From Burkholderiales bacterium (GTDB lineage Bacteria; Pseudomonadota; Gammaproteobacteria; Burkholderiales; Burkholderiaceae_C), in assembly GCA_016000195.1 (NCBI GenBank), contig JAECRO010000021.1, positions 1 through 47,784 on the forward strand: a stretch of DNA of 47,784 nucleotides, given 5' to 3'. Made by a program: the position numbers and the translations under genes. Numbering within the stretch: position 1 is the stretch's first letter; every line of letters starts with the position of its first letter. Positions 8,709-16,728 of the stretch are shown here, piece after piece. The notes beneath the pieces are model-generated. The model was not told where the DNA came from. It did no database searches and worked only from the letters and a program-made list of their open reading frames with translations.

Positions 8709-9971
8709 TTATCGAAGCCGCCCAATGTTGTCGTCGATCCGGCCTTGAATCACCCGCCGGGTGTCCTGCGTGATCTGGCCGGGGAACATGCGCTGGGCCG
8801 TGGTCGCAAACGTGCTGGCCACGTCGCAAATTTGGTCAATGAGGGGGCCTGCTTCACGCGCTGAAAGCTCTGCTTCGTGCGTTCCCAGCCGGAGCATGTT
8901 CTTGCGGTCAATCTCCAAAGCCTGGCCCATCACGTCCATCTGGTGGTAGCCGCCTGGCCCCTCGCAGAAGGTCACGTCGTAAGCGGGCGCCAGCGTCCAT
9001 TGGCCGGTTTTCGACATCAGGTAGGCGAAATTCTTGGGGTGGTCGTCCCGGTTGTTGAACGCGACATTGAAGACGGCGCGCGCAAATGCCACCGCTTTTT
9101 CCCGCACGTCGTTGCTACACATCTGGGTGGCACGCAGGAAATTGGCGTAGTCCAGGCTTCCCGGTGTCTGGAAATCCGCGCCGGTAAAGGCGGCGAGGCT
9201 TTGCATGGGCACGCGCAGCCCGCCCTGCCGGTCAAACCGCTGGGTGGCAAAAGCGGCCTGTCCGTTGGGAAGGCTGAAGTACGCCGTCTCCGGGGTCTGG
9301 ATGCCGCACTGGCGCAGGCATTGCGCATAGACGGCTTCGATGGCGCAAACTTCCGGGTGCTCCTGCCGGGCCGGGAACTTGACCAGCCATGCCTGCAGGC
9401 CGGGCGCGGCAGCCGTGCTGAAGGCGCCGCTTCCGGGGTCTCGGTAGAGCAAGGCCTTGGGCCGGGCGCCTTGTGGCGAGCCGCCCATTTGCAGCAGTTT
9501 CTGCAAGAACTCGCCGCCTTCGCCATTGAGTACGTCCTGAACCTCTGCCGCCAGCTGGGCGAGCGCAATTTCTTCTGGCGGCGCAAGCATCTCTGGCGCC
9601 ACCGGCTCAAACGACAGGGCGCCCATCGCATGGCTGCCGATGTAGCTCAGCCGCTCCAGCGGGCCGATGCGGGCCGGGTTGAGGCCGCGGCGCTTGAACA
9701 GGCGCTCCATCAGCAGCATGCCCCAGCCGTCAGGCAGCGCGTCATAGACCGGCCCCGGCAGTCCCATTTGATGGGCGGGGAAGTCCTTGCGCAGCTTGGG
9801 TCCGTTCAAGGCCAGCGTGTAGGCCGACAGTTCCAGGCCTCTGCGCCTGGCCTCATCGCTGTACTCAAACGCAATCAGCGGGCGGCCCGTGATGGCGTTT
9901 GAGGAAACCAGCGTTCCCCAGTGCCAGTGCTCGCCCCAGCCGTTGTAGTTAACGTGGATTTGGCTAGGCAT
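8709..9971 (-). CDS. hipA: HipA-family serine/threonine kinase toxin
   Basis: A 420-residue HipA-like protein. The N-terminal HipA_1-type subdomain (to about residue 115) is followed by the kinase core. MGGSPQGARPKAL is the glycine-rich, ATP-binding and autophosphorylation loop. AFNNRDDHPKNFAYL holds the catalytic Asp and Asn, and LAPAYDVTF supplies the metal-binding Asp. E. coli HipA phosphorylates glutamyl-tRNA synthetase and induces persistence; the substrate here is unknown. The gene overlaps the upstream hipB by 8 bases. All kinase motifs look intact, so it is probably active when freed from HipB. Confidence 0.9.
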   Translation of the reverse strand: MPSQIHVNYNGWGEHWHWGTLVSSNAITGRPLIAFEYSDEARRRGLELSAYTLALNGPKLRKDFPAHQMGLPGPVYDALPDGWGMLLMERLFKRRGLNPARIGPLERLSYIGSHAMGALSFEPVAPEMLAPPEEIALAQLAAEVQDVLNGEGGEFLQKLLQMGGSPQGARPKALLYRDPGSGAFSTAAAPGLQAWLVKFPARQEHPEVCAIEAVYAQCLRQCGIQTPETAYFSLPNGQAAFATQRFDRQGGLRVPMQSLAAFTGADFQTPGSLDYANFLRATQMCSNDVREKAVAFARAVFNVAFNNRDDHPKNFAYLMSKTGQWTLAPAYDVTFCEGPGGYHQMDVMGQALEIDRKNMLRLGTHEAELSAREAGPLIDQICDVASTFATTAQRMFPGQITQDTRRVIQGRIDDNIGRLR

Positions 9972-10281
9972 GGCTGGCTTTCTTCTTGACGCGCTGACGG
10001 CTGGCGCTGTTTTCGTAGCGAAGCATGTCGTCCAGGCTGTCCAGTCTGGGCTTGAACAGCGCTTCCAGCTCTTGGAGCCGCCCCAGCACGGTTGCCACGC
10101 GGATCACAGTCTCGAATCCCACGTTTCGGCCGGCTTCCAGATTGGACACGGTGTTGACTCCGATGCCGGCGCGTGCGGCCACCTCCGCCTGTGTCATCTG
10201 CCGGAGCAGCCGCTCCTTGCGCAGGCGCTCGCAGAGAAGCTGGACAATTTCACCGGGTTTGCTGAAACTTAAATCCATCAT
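9964..10281 (-). CDS. hipB: HipB-like antitoxin, XRE-family DNA-binding protein
   Basis: A 105-residue protein with a helix-turn-helix of the XRE/Cro type at about residues 28–65 (MTQAEVAARAGIGVNTVSNLEAGRNV). It should bind HipA and repress its own operon. The start may be ATG 10281 or the adjacent ATG 10278. The upstream 45 bases are strikingly AT-rich (TATATAA and ATATAG/CTATTTT runs), as expected for a promoter with operator half-sites. The C-terminus is Lys/Arg-rich and is encoded in the overlap with hipA. Confidence 0.88.
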   Translation of the reverse strand: MMDLSFSKPGEIVQLLCERLRKERLLRQMTQAEVAARAGIGVNTVSNLEAGRNVGFETVIRVATVLGRLQELEALFKPRLDSLDDMLRYENSASRQRVKKKASHA

Positions 10282-10330
10282 GGGCTGTGTTATATAAAAA
10301 TAGATGATTTAACATACTATATTATGGATT
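10282..10330 (-). promoter_or_regulatory. AT-rich promoter/operator region of hipBA
   Basis: The bases before hipB include TATATAA and a pair of imperfect inverted half-sites (AATATAG and CTATTTT, 13 bases apart on the minus strand). The contrast with the GC-rich surroundings is strong. Exact -10 and -35 boxes cannot be fixed by eye. Confidence 0.45.
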
Positions 10331-10493
10331 TAGCTTTAAGCGACATACGTCGTTCTTCAGCGCCATCAGCGGTGGGCTTTTTGCTCGCAAGTGCTTGTTC
10401 GGCTTCAACTCTGCAAAAATCAGCGCCATGAACCATTCCCCCGATGCACCCCAACGGCCCGACTCTGGCCGGTGGCAGTGCGCCCCTGAACGC

Positions 10494-10904
10494 ATGACAA
10501 GCCCTTGCCCCTGCGGCCACACCACGGCGAATTCGGCCAAGCCCGCCAAAACCCGGCCCCTGCCTTTTTCCGCCTGCTGCGGCCCATTCCTAGAAAAGAA
10601 CATCCCCGCACCCAACGCCGAAGCCCTGATGCGTTCGCGCTACAGCGCTTTTGTGCTGGAGCGGGCTGATTACTTGCTCGCCAGCTGGCATGCCTCCACG
10701 CGCCCGGCTGCGCTGGACTTTGCGCCCGGCGCGAAGTGGCTGGGGCTGGATGTGTATTCGCACCGCGTGCAAGACGCCGATCATGCCGAAGTCGAGTTTG
10801 TCGCCCGATGCCGTGAAGCGGGCCGCGCCACGCGCCTGCATGAGCGCAGCCGCTTCGTGCGCGAGTCGGGGCGCTGGTGGTACGTCGATGGCGACCAGTT
10901 TTAA
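10494..10904 (+). CDS. YchJ-family protein (SEC-C motif plus NTF2-like domain)
   Basis: A 136-residue member of the YchJ/UPF0225 family. The N-terminal SEC-C zinc motif (CPCG, then FSACCGPFL) is followed by the NTF2-like domain with the family signature ALMRSRYSAFVLERADYL. The biochemical role is unknown. ATG 10494 is chosen over an in-frame ATG at 10428 because the truncated duplicate at 8519 is homologous from this codon on and has a stop just upstream of it. It is transcribed divergently from hipB. Confidence 0.85.
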   Translation: MTSPCPCGHTTANSAKPAKTRPLPFSACCGPFLEKNIPAPNAEALMRSRYSAFVLERADYLLASWHASTRPAALDFAPGAKWLGLDVYSHRVQDADHAEVEFVARCREAGRATRLHERSRFVRESGRWWYVDGDQF

Positions 10905-10905
10905 T

Positions 10906-10960
10906 GCCAAATACGCTTCTTGCGCACGCCCCGCCTGCGCAGGCAGCTATCAAAAAATGA
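10906..10960. repeat. Dispersed 55-bp element, copy C (reverse orientation)
   Basis: On the minus strand it reads TTTGATAGCTGCCTGCGCA, a core, then TGCGCAAGAAGC, as in copy A. It fills the short gap between the ychJ-like gene and the HAD hydrolase gene, starting immediately after the former's stop codon. Confidence 0.7.
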
Positions 10961-10975
10961 GTAAAGCGAGTCACC

Positions 10976-11635
10976 ATGAAATTTGAAGCGGTGCTGTTCG
11001 ACTGCGACGGCGTGCTGGTGGACAGCGAACCCATCACCAACGGCGTGCTGCGCGACATGCTCGAAGAAGGCGGCTGGCCGCTCACGCCCGACGAATGCAT
11101 GCGCGTGTTTGTCGGCAAGGCGGTGCGCGACGAGCGCCTGCTCATCGAAGCCAAAACCGGCCGGCCGCTGACCGAGGACTGGATGGCCGAGTTCTACGCC
11201 CGGCGCAACCGCGAGTTGCAGGCGCGGCTGACGGCCATTGCCGGCGCGCACGAGGCCGTGGCGGCGGCGCACGCCCACGTGGCCGAGCGCATCGCCTGCG
11301 CGTCGGGCGCAGACCGCTTCAAGGTCGAAATGCAGCTGGCGCAAGTCGGGCTGATGGATTATTTTGCGGGCCGTATCTTCAGCGGCCACGAAATGCCGCG
11401 CTCCAAGCCCGCGCCTGATGTGTACCTGGCGGCAGCAAGGCACCTGGGCGCGGCGGGCGCGCGCTGCCTGGTGATCGAGGACACGACGACCGGCGTGACG
11501 GCCGGCATCGCCGCCGGCGCCACGGTTTGGGCTTATTGCCCGCTGCCCGAGCACGGCCCGGCGCTCAAACAGGCGGGCGCGAGCCATCTGTTTGCGCACA
11601 TGGCCGAATTGCCGGGGCTTTTGGCCGCCGTTTGA
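10976..11635 (+). CDS. HAD-superfamily hydrolase (phosphoglycolate phosphatase/beta-PGM-like)
   Basis: A 219-residue HAD hydrolase of subfamily IA with an alpha-helical cap. Motif I is LFDCDGVLVDSE with nucleophile Asp9 and acid/base Asp11, motif II is the Ser in IACASGA, motif III is the Lys in SKPAPDVYL, and motif IV is VIEDTTTGVTAG. It should dephosphorylate a small sugar or organic phosphate; the substrate cannot be read from sequence. ATG 10976 directly follows repeat copy C. A CGCCGT/ACGGCG hairpin overlaps the stop codon but lacks a T-run. Confidence 0.87.
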   Translation: MKFEAVLFDCDGVLVDSEPITNGVLRDMLEEGGWPLTPDECMRVFVGKAVRDERLLIEAKTGRPLTEDWMAEFYARRNRELQARLTAIAGAHEAVAAAHAHVAERIACASGADRFKVEMQLAQVGLMDYFAGRIFSGHEMPRSKPAPDVYLAAARHLGAAGARCLVIEDTTTGVTAGIAAGATVWAYCPLPEHGPALKQAGASHLFAHMAELPGLLAAV

Positions 11636-11741
11636 CGGCGATTCCCGCGCAAGTTACCCACCGTGCCTGTTTGGCAGGCAAGCTGTTGAAACCCGCACCC
11701 AATAAGGGCTTCAAGGGTTTTCCCGGGAGTGATGCACAAAC

Positions 11742-11750
11742 TTATCCACA
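11742..11750. other. Single DnaA-box-like nonamer in a dyad
   Basis: TTATCCACA is a perfect match to the DnaA box consensus. It sits between CACAAACTT and AAGTTGTG, which nearly form an inverted repeat around it. It lies in the roughly 250-base gene-free stretch 11636–11886, which otherwise shows nothing I can name. A lone box is not an origin. Confidence 0.4.
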
Positions 11751-11886
11751 GAAGTTGTGAACGGATGCGGCGGCGCGTTTTTCGGCGGATTCCTCAGGGA
11801 CGCAGTGGTGAAGCGTGATCATGCGATCCGTTGAGGCAACGGCCGGGTGAAAACCGTGCCAAATAAGCGGCCATGCATGCCGTCGC

Positions 11887-12939
11887 CTATGACTTGCCCT
11901 GCCTGAACTCCGCCGGCGACTGGCCGGTCCAGGCTTTGAACGCCCGCATGAAGCTTTTTTCGTTCTGAAAGCCGGCGGCTTCGGCGACCTGCTTGATGGG
12001 CCGGCGCGTGCGCAGCAGCAGCTCCAGCGCGCGCGCGCGCCGCACCTCGTCCTTCAGCGCCTGCAGCGACGCGCCTTCTTCCTTCAGTTGCCGGTGCAGC
12101 GTGCGCGGCGAGACATGCAGCAGCGCGGCCAGAGAATCGGCGCCATGGGTTTGTGCCGGATTGGCCGCCAGCGCCTGGCGCACGCGCTGCACCAGCAGCC
12201 GGTCGCGCCGGTAGGGCAGCACCGTCAGCGGCAGGGCGCGCTGCAGCATCTGCTGCAGCGCGCGCTCGTCGCGCCGCAGCGGCAGCGCCAGGTAGCGGGC
12301 GTCAAAGCGGATGCTGGCCGGCGCGCTGTCAAAAGCCGTCGCCCCCGCGAACAGCACGCCGTACACCGCGTGATGCGGCGGTGCGGCAAACGGAAACTGC
12401 GCGCCCAGCAGCGGAATGCGCGAATCGATCAGCCAGCAGGCCACGCCCAGGATGTTGCGCAGCACCGAGACCAGGCAGAACTCGCGCAAGGCGCCCAAGT
12501 CGCGCAGCTCGGTGATAGACACCATGGCGGTGTCGCCTGCCACCGAAAGCGTCAAGGCGATGTCGTCGGCAATCAGGCCGTGGTGCCGGCACCAGCGCTT
12601 GAGCGCCACGCCCAGGCTGGGCGCGCTGAGCGAGGCCCGCGCCAGCATGCCGTAGCTGCCCCAGGGCAGGCGCCGGCTGAACCAGCCCAGCGCCTCGTCG
12701 TCCAGCGCCTGCATGGCGATGCCCGAGATGCGCTCCATTTGCCAGGCGGTGATGCGCGACACCGGATCGAGGAGCGCGGCCGGCGCGATTTGTGCCTGCG
12801 CCAGCGCACTGGCCGGGTTCATGCCGCGCCGCGCATAGGCCAGCATGATGGCCTGGATAAACGCGATGGGCGTCATGGCGGGCGCGCTGGACGGGTGTGA
12901 AACGGCGGAAACGGCGGAAATGGGAGGCGGCGGCAGCAT
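11887..12939 (-). CDS. AraC-family transcriptional regulator (OruR-like)
   Basis: About 350 residues from ATG 12939 (an alternative ATG is 12876). The N-terminal two thirds resemble the arabinose-binding-like sensor domain of OruR/ArgR-type AraC proteins. The C-terminal end has two helix-turn-helix units: HGADSLAALLHVSPRTLHRQ and the family signature PIKQVAEAAGFQNEKSFMRAF. Longer upstream starts would run into the promoter region of the divergent acyl-CoA ligase. That arrangement suggests it controls the ligase–liuB–liuD operon (inference). The effector is unknown. Confidence 0.88.
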   Translation of the reverse strand: MLPPPPISAVSAVSHPSSAPAMTPIAFIQAIMLAYARRGMNPASALAQAQIAPAALLDPVSRITAWQMERISGIAMQALDDEALGWFSRRLPWGSYGMLARASLSAPSLGVALKRWCRHHGLIADDIALTLSVAGDTAMVSITELRDLGALREFCLVSVLRNILGVACWLIDSRIPLLGAQFPFAAPPHHAVYGVLFAGATAFDSAPASIRFDARYLALPLRRDERALQQMLQRALPLTVLPYRRDRLLVQRVRQALAANPAQTHGADSLAALLHVSPRTLHRQLKEEGASLQALKDEVRRARALELLLRTRRPIKQVAEAAGFQNEKSFMRAFKAWTGQSPAEFRQGKS

Positions 12940-13065
12940 GGCCGGGAGTGTGCTCGCCTGTGGCACGATTTGCAACCTCTGTGACGCCCGTTCGCCACCG
13001 CCGCCATGCCGCATGGGCCATACTGTTGCCTGCCGCCGATGCTGGCGGCCGCAAGGAGACAAAAA

Positions 13066-14814
13066 ATGAGCGAAGAACATTCCGCATCAAATCCGGCCAC
13101 AGCCCTGCTGACACGCAGCTTTGCGCGCGGCACCACCGACGTGCCGCTGATCGGGCAGCCCATAGGCGCATTCTTTGACGCCATCGCGGCGCGCCAGCCC
13201 GACCACGAAGCGCTGGTCAGCGTTCACCAGCGCCGCCGCTACACCTACCGTGAACTGCAGTGCGAGACGAATCGCCTGGCCAGCGCGCTGCTGGGCCTGG
13301 GCCTGCAGCCCGGCGAGCGCGTCGGCATCTGGTCGCACAACAACGCCGAATGGGTCTTGATGCAACTGGCCACGGCCAAGGCCGGGCTGATCCTGGTCAA
13401 CATCAACCCGGCCTACCGCACCGCCGAAGTCGAATATGCGCTGAACAAGGTCGATTGCAAGGCGCTGGTGACGATGGCGCGCTTCAAGACCAGCGACTAC
13501 CTCGGCATGCTGCGCGAACTGGCGCCCGAGTGGGAACACGGCCAGCCCGGCCAGCTCGAATCGGCGAAGCTGCCGCATTTGCGCAGCGTGGTCTGGATCG
13601 ACGACGCCGGGCAGGGCCGCGCAGAGGAAGGCCAGCCCGGCTTCACACGCTTTTCCGAACTGTTGGCCAGCGGCAATCCCGATGATGCGCGGCTGGCTGA
13701 AATAGCCGCCACGCTCAAGGCGACCGACCCGATCAACATCCAGTTCACCAGCGGCACCACGGGTTTCCCCAAGGGGGCGACGCTGACGCACCGCAACATC
13801 CTGAACAACGGCTTTTTCATCGGCGAAGCCATGAAGCTCACGCCCGCCGACCGGCTGTGCATTCCGGTGCCGCTCTACCACTGCTTCGGCATGGTGCTGG
13901 GCAACCTGGCGTGTTTGACGCACGGCGCGACCATCGTCTATCCGAACGACGGCTTCGAGCCGCTGAGCGTGCTGCAGACGGTGCAGGACGAGCGCTGCAC
14001 CGGCCTGCACGGCGTGCCGACGATGTTCATCGCCGAACTCGACCATCCGCGCTTTGCCGAGTTCGACCTGTCCACCTTGCGCACCGGCATCATGGCTGGC
14101 GCGCCGTGCCCGACCGAGGTCATGAAACGCGTGGTCAGCGACATGCACCTGGGCCAGATCACGATTGCCTACGGCATGACCGAAACCAGTCCCGTGAGCT
14201 GCCAGAGTTCGATTGACACGCCCTTGGACAAGCGCGTTGCCACTGTCGGCCTGGTGCAGCCGCACCTCGAAATCAAGATCATCGACCCCGAGAGCGGCCA
14301 GATTGTGGCGACCGGCGTGTCGGGCGAATTCTGCACGCGCGGCTATTCGGTGATGCACGGCTACTGGGACGACCCGGCGCGCACGGCGGAATCCATCGAC
14401 GCCGACGGCTGGATGCATACCGGCGACCTGGCCACCATGGACGCCGAAGGCTATGTCAACATCGTCGGCCGCATCAAGGACATGGTGATTCGCGGCGGCG
14501 AGAACATCTATCCGCGCGAGATCGAGGAATTCCTCTACCGCCACCCGAAGGTGCAGGATGTGCAGGTCGTCGGCCTGCCCGACAAGCGCTACGGCGAGGA
14601 ACTCTGCGCCTGGATCGTCACGCGGCCCGGCGAAACGCTGACCGAAGACGAGATTCGCGCCTTCTGCAAGGGCCAGATCGCGCACTACAAGGTGCCGCGC
14701 TACATCCGCTTCGTGCCGGGCTTTCCGATGACCGTGACCGGCAAGATCCAGAAGTTCAGGATTCGCGACGAAATGAAAAACCAGCTCGGGCTGGAAGAAG
14801 ACCCCACCGCCTGA
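13066..14814 (+). CDS. AMP-forming acyl-CoA synthetase
   Basis: A 582-residue adenylate-forming ligase. The P-loop-like A3 motif is [17 protein letters not shown]5 is YGMTETSP, A7 is GWMHTGD, and the catalytic lysine near the C-terminus is in TVTGKIQKF. It resembles the medium-chain/ACSF2-like group often found in liu clusters. It likely activates a free short or branched acid (such as isovalerate) with ATP and CoA; the exact acid is inferred from context. ATG 13066 has AAGGAG 8 bases upstream. It leads an operon with liuB 34 bases downstream and is divergent from the AraC-type gene. Confidence 0.9.
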   Translation: MSEEHSASNPATALLTRSFARGTTDVPLIGQPIGAFFDAIAARQPDHEALVSVHQRRRYTYRELQCETNRLASALLGLGLQPGERVGIWSHNNAEWVLMQLATAKAGLILVNINPAYRTAEVEYALNKVDCKALVTMARFKTSDYLGMLRELAPEWEHGQPGQLESAKLPHLRSVVWIDDAGQGRAEEGQPGFTRFSELLASGNPDDARLAEIAATLKATDPINIQFTSGTTGFPKGATLTHRNILNNGFFIGEAMKLTPADRLCIPVPLYHCFGMVLGNLACLTHGATIVYPNDGFEPLSVLQTVQDERCTGLHGVPTMFIAELDHPRFAEFDLSTLRTGIMAGAPCPTEVMKRVVSDMHLGQITIAYGMTETSPVSCQSSIDTPLDKRVATVGLVQPHLEIKIIDPESGQIVATGVSGEFCTRGYSVMHGYWDDPARTAESIDADGWMHTGDLATMDAEGYVNIVGRIKDMVIRGGENIYPREIEEFLYRHPKVQDVQVVGLPDKRYGEELCAWIVTRPGETLTEDEIRAFCKGQIAHYKVPRYIRFVPGFPMTVTGKIQKFRIRDEMKNQLGLEEDPTA

Positions 14815-14848
14815 ATCGCCTGAATCGCCTGAAAGAAACCAGACACCC

Positions 14849-16456
14849 ATGACCACGCTAGACACCCAACTCAACGCCCGTTCCGCCGACTTCCAGGCCA
14901 ACGCCGCCGCCATGCGCGCGCTGGTGGACGACCTTCATGTGCAGCTTGCCAAATCGGCTGCTGGCGGCGGCGAGGCGGCCAGCGCCAAGCACACCGCACG
15001 CGGCAAGCTGCTGCCGCGCGAGCGCGTGCAGATGCTGCTCGACCCCGGCACGCCGTTTCTGGAAGTCGCGCCGCTGGCCGCGCTCGGCATGTACAAGGGC
15101 GATGCGCCCGGCGCCGGCCTGATCGCCGGCATTGGCCGGGTCAGCGGCGTCGATTGCATGATCGTCTGCAATGACGCCACCGTGAAGGGCGGCACCTACT
15201 ACCCGCTGACCGTCAAGAAGCATTTGCGCGCCCAGGAAATCGCCCAGCAGAACCACCTGACCTGCATCTACCTGGTCGATTCGGGCGGCGCCAATTTGCC
15301 CAACCAGGACGAGGTGTTTCCCGACCGCGACCATTTCGGCCGCATCTTCTTCAACCAGGCGACCATGAGTTCGCTCGGCATCTCGCAGATCGCCGTGGTG
15401 ATGGGTTCCTGCACCGCAGGCGGCGCCTACGTGCCGGCCATGAGCGACGAAAGCATCATCGTCAAGAACCAGGGCACGATTTTCCTGGGTGGCCCGCCGC
15501 TGGTGAAGGCCGCGACGGGCGAAGTCGTGACAGCCGAAGACCTGGGTGGCGGCGATGTCCACACCCGGCTGTCGGGCGTGGCCGACCACCTGGCGCAAAA
15601 CGACCTGCATGCGCTGGCGCTGGCGCGTGCCTCGGTGAAGAATTTGAATAAGAATAAGGCTTCTGCGCAAGCGGGACGGGCGCCGCTAGCTCCTAAATTT
15701 GTAGCAGAAGAGTTGTACGGCGTGATCCCGGTCGATGTGCGCAAGCCGTTTGACGTGCGCGAGATCATTGCCCGCATCGTCGATGGCAGCGCGTTCGACG
15801 AGTTCAAGGCGCGCTACGGCACCACGCTGGTCTGCGGCTTTGCGCACATCGAGGGCTTGGCCGTAGGCATCATCGCCAACAACGGGATTTTGTTCAGCGA
15901 GTCGGCGCTCAAGGCGACGCATTTCATCGAGCTGTGCTGCCAGCGCAAGATTCCGCTGGTGTTTCTGCAGAACATCACCGGCTTCATGGTCGGGCGCAAG
16001 TACGAAAACGAAGGCATCGCCCGCAACGGCGCCAAGATGGTGACGGCCGTCGCGACGGCAGCGGTGCCCAAGTTCACCGTCATCATCGGCGGCAGCTTCG
16101 GCGCCGGCAACTACGGCATGTGCGGGCGGGCGTTCTCGCCGCGCTTTCTGTGGATGTGGCCGAACGCGCGCATCAGCGTCATGGGCGGCGAGCAGGCGGC
16201 CGGCGTGCTCGCCACCGTCAAGCGCGACGGCATCGAGGGCAAGGGCGGCGCCTGGACTGCCGAGGAAGAAGAGCATTTCAAGGCGCCAATCCGCAGCCAG
16301 TACGAACACCAGGGCCATCCGTACTACGCCAGCGCCCGGCTCTGGGACGACGGCGTGATCGACCCCGCCGACACCCGCCGCGTGCTCGCGCTGGGCCTGA
16401 GCGCATCGCAAAATGCACCGATTCCCGAGACGAAGTTTGGTTTGTTCAGGATGTAA
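14849..16456 (+). CDS. liuB: Methylcrotonyl-CoA carboxylase, carboxyltransferase (beta) subunit
   Basis: A 535-residue carboxyltransferase with the paired crotonase-like folds of the family. The N-half has [16 protein letters not shown] and the oxyanion segment [17 protein letters not shown]; the C-half has [27 protein letters not shown] and [11 protein letters not shown]. It moves CO2 from carboxybiotin on LiuD to 3-methylcrotonyl-CoA. Between the halves (about residues 269–287) lies a linker, [18 protein letters not shown], that is encoded by copy D of the dispersed repeat without breaking the frame. ATG 14849 follows a short direct repeat of CTGAATCGC. Confidence 0.95.
   Translation: MTTLDTQLNARSADFQANAAAMRALVDDLHVQLAKSAAGGGEAASAKHTARGKLLPRERVQMLLDPGTPFLEVAPLAALGMYKGDAPGAGLIAGIGRVSGVDCMIVCNDATVKGGTYYPLTVKKHLRAQEIAQQNHLTCIYLVDSGGANLPNQDEVFPDRDHFGRIFFNQATMSSLGISQIAVVMGSCTAGGAYVPAMSDESIIVKNQGTIFLGGPPLVKAATGEVVTAEDLGGGDVHTRLSGVADHLAQNDLHALALARASVKNLNKNKASAQAGRAPLAPKFVAEELYGVIPVDVRKPFDVREIIARIVDGSAFDEFKARYGTTLVCGFAHIEGLAVGIIANNGILFSESALKATHFIELCCQRKIPLVFLQNITGFMVGRKYENEGIARNGAKMVTAVATAAVPKFTVIIGGSFGAGNYGMCGRAFSPRFLWMWPNARISVMGGEQAAGVLATVKRDGIEGKGGAWTAEEEEHFKAPIRSQYEHQGHPYYASARLWDDGVIDPADTRRVLALGLSASQNAPIPETKFGLFRM
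15653..15705. repeat. Dispersed 55-bp element, copy D, inside liuB (reverse orientation)
   Basis: Minus-strand reading gives a TAGGAGCTAGCGGC half, a core, then GCTTGCGCAGAAGCC, in register with copy A though its palindromic arm is degraded. It lies wholly in the coding sequence for the interdomain linker of LiuB and keeps the frame. Confidence 0.65.
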
Positions 16457-16460
16457 TGCC

Positions 16461-16610
16461 ATGACCCAGGCACTTCAAACCACCCAAACCGGCGCCGTAC
16501 TGACGATCACGCCCAACCGCCCCGACATCCGCACCAGCAGCGAAGGCCGCGAAGGCCGCGAAGGCGTGCAGTCTTTCCTGCAAAAGCGCAAGCCGTTCTG
16601 GCTGGCCTGA
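16461..16610 (+). pseudogene. liuC: Methylglutaconyl-CoA hydratase remnant with large internal deletion
   Basis: A 49-codon open frame. Its first 20 or so residues (MTQALQTTQTGAVLTITPNR) are a crotonase-family N-terminus, and its last 20 (EGVQSFLQKRKPFWLA) are the C-terminal tail of the same family. The whole catalytic core, about 210 residues, is missing. The join is in frame near NRPDIRTS. A 9-bp tandem repeat (GAAGGCCGC twice) follows, giving GREGREG. It sits exactly where the hydratase gene belongs, between liuB and liuD. It cannot encode an active hydratase. Confidence 0.82.
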
Positions 16611-16618
16611 CACGGTTC

Positions 16619-16644
16619 TGAAGGAGTTGCGTGAAGGAGTTGCG
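16619..16644. repeat. 13-bp tandem duplication
   Basis: TGAAGGAGTTGCG occurs twice head to tail in the gap after the liuC remnant. Each copy carries an AAGGAG ribosome-site-like core. It lies about 85 bases before the liuD start, so it is probably debris, not a working site. Confidence 0.6.
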
Positions 16645-16728
16645 TGACACTCATTTTCAGCGGCAAGCCCGATGCCGGATTGCCGCCTGCTTTTTCCCTG
16701 AAGTCCCCTTTTTCAAAGAATGACCCTC

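Noticed and set aside
11742-11750. Replication origin
   Set aside because: Only one DnaA box, no AT-rich unwinding region and no dnaA, dnaN or parAB nearby.
13087-14913. 608-codon minus-strand frame opposite the acyl-CoA ligase
   Set aside because: Antisense shadow of a gene with all ligase motifs; it also overlaps the start of liuB.
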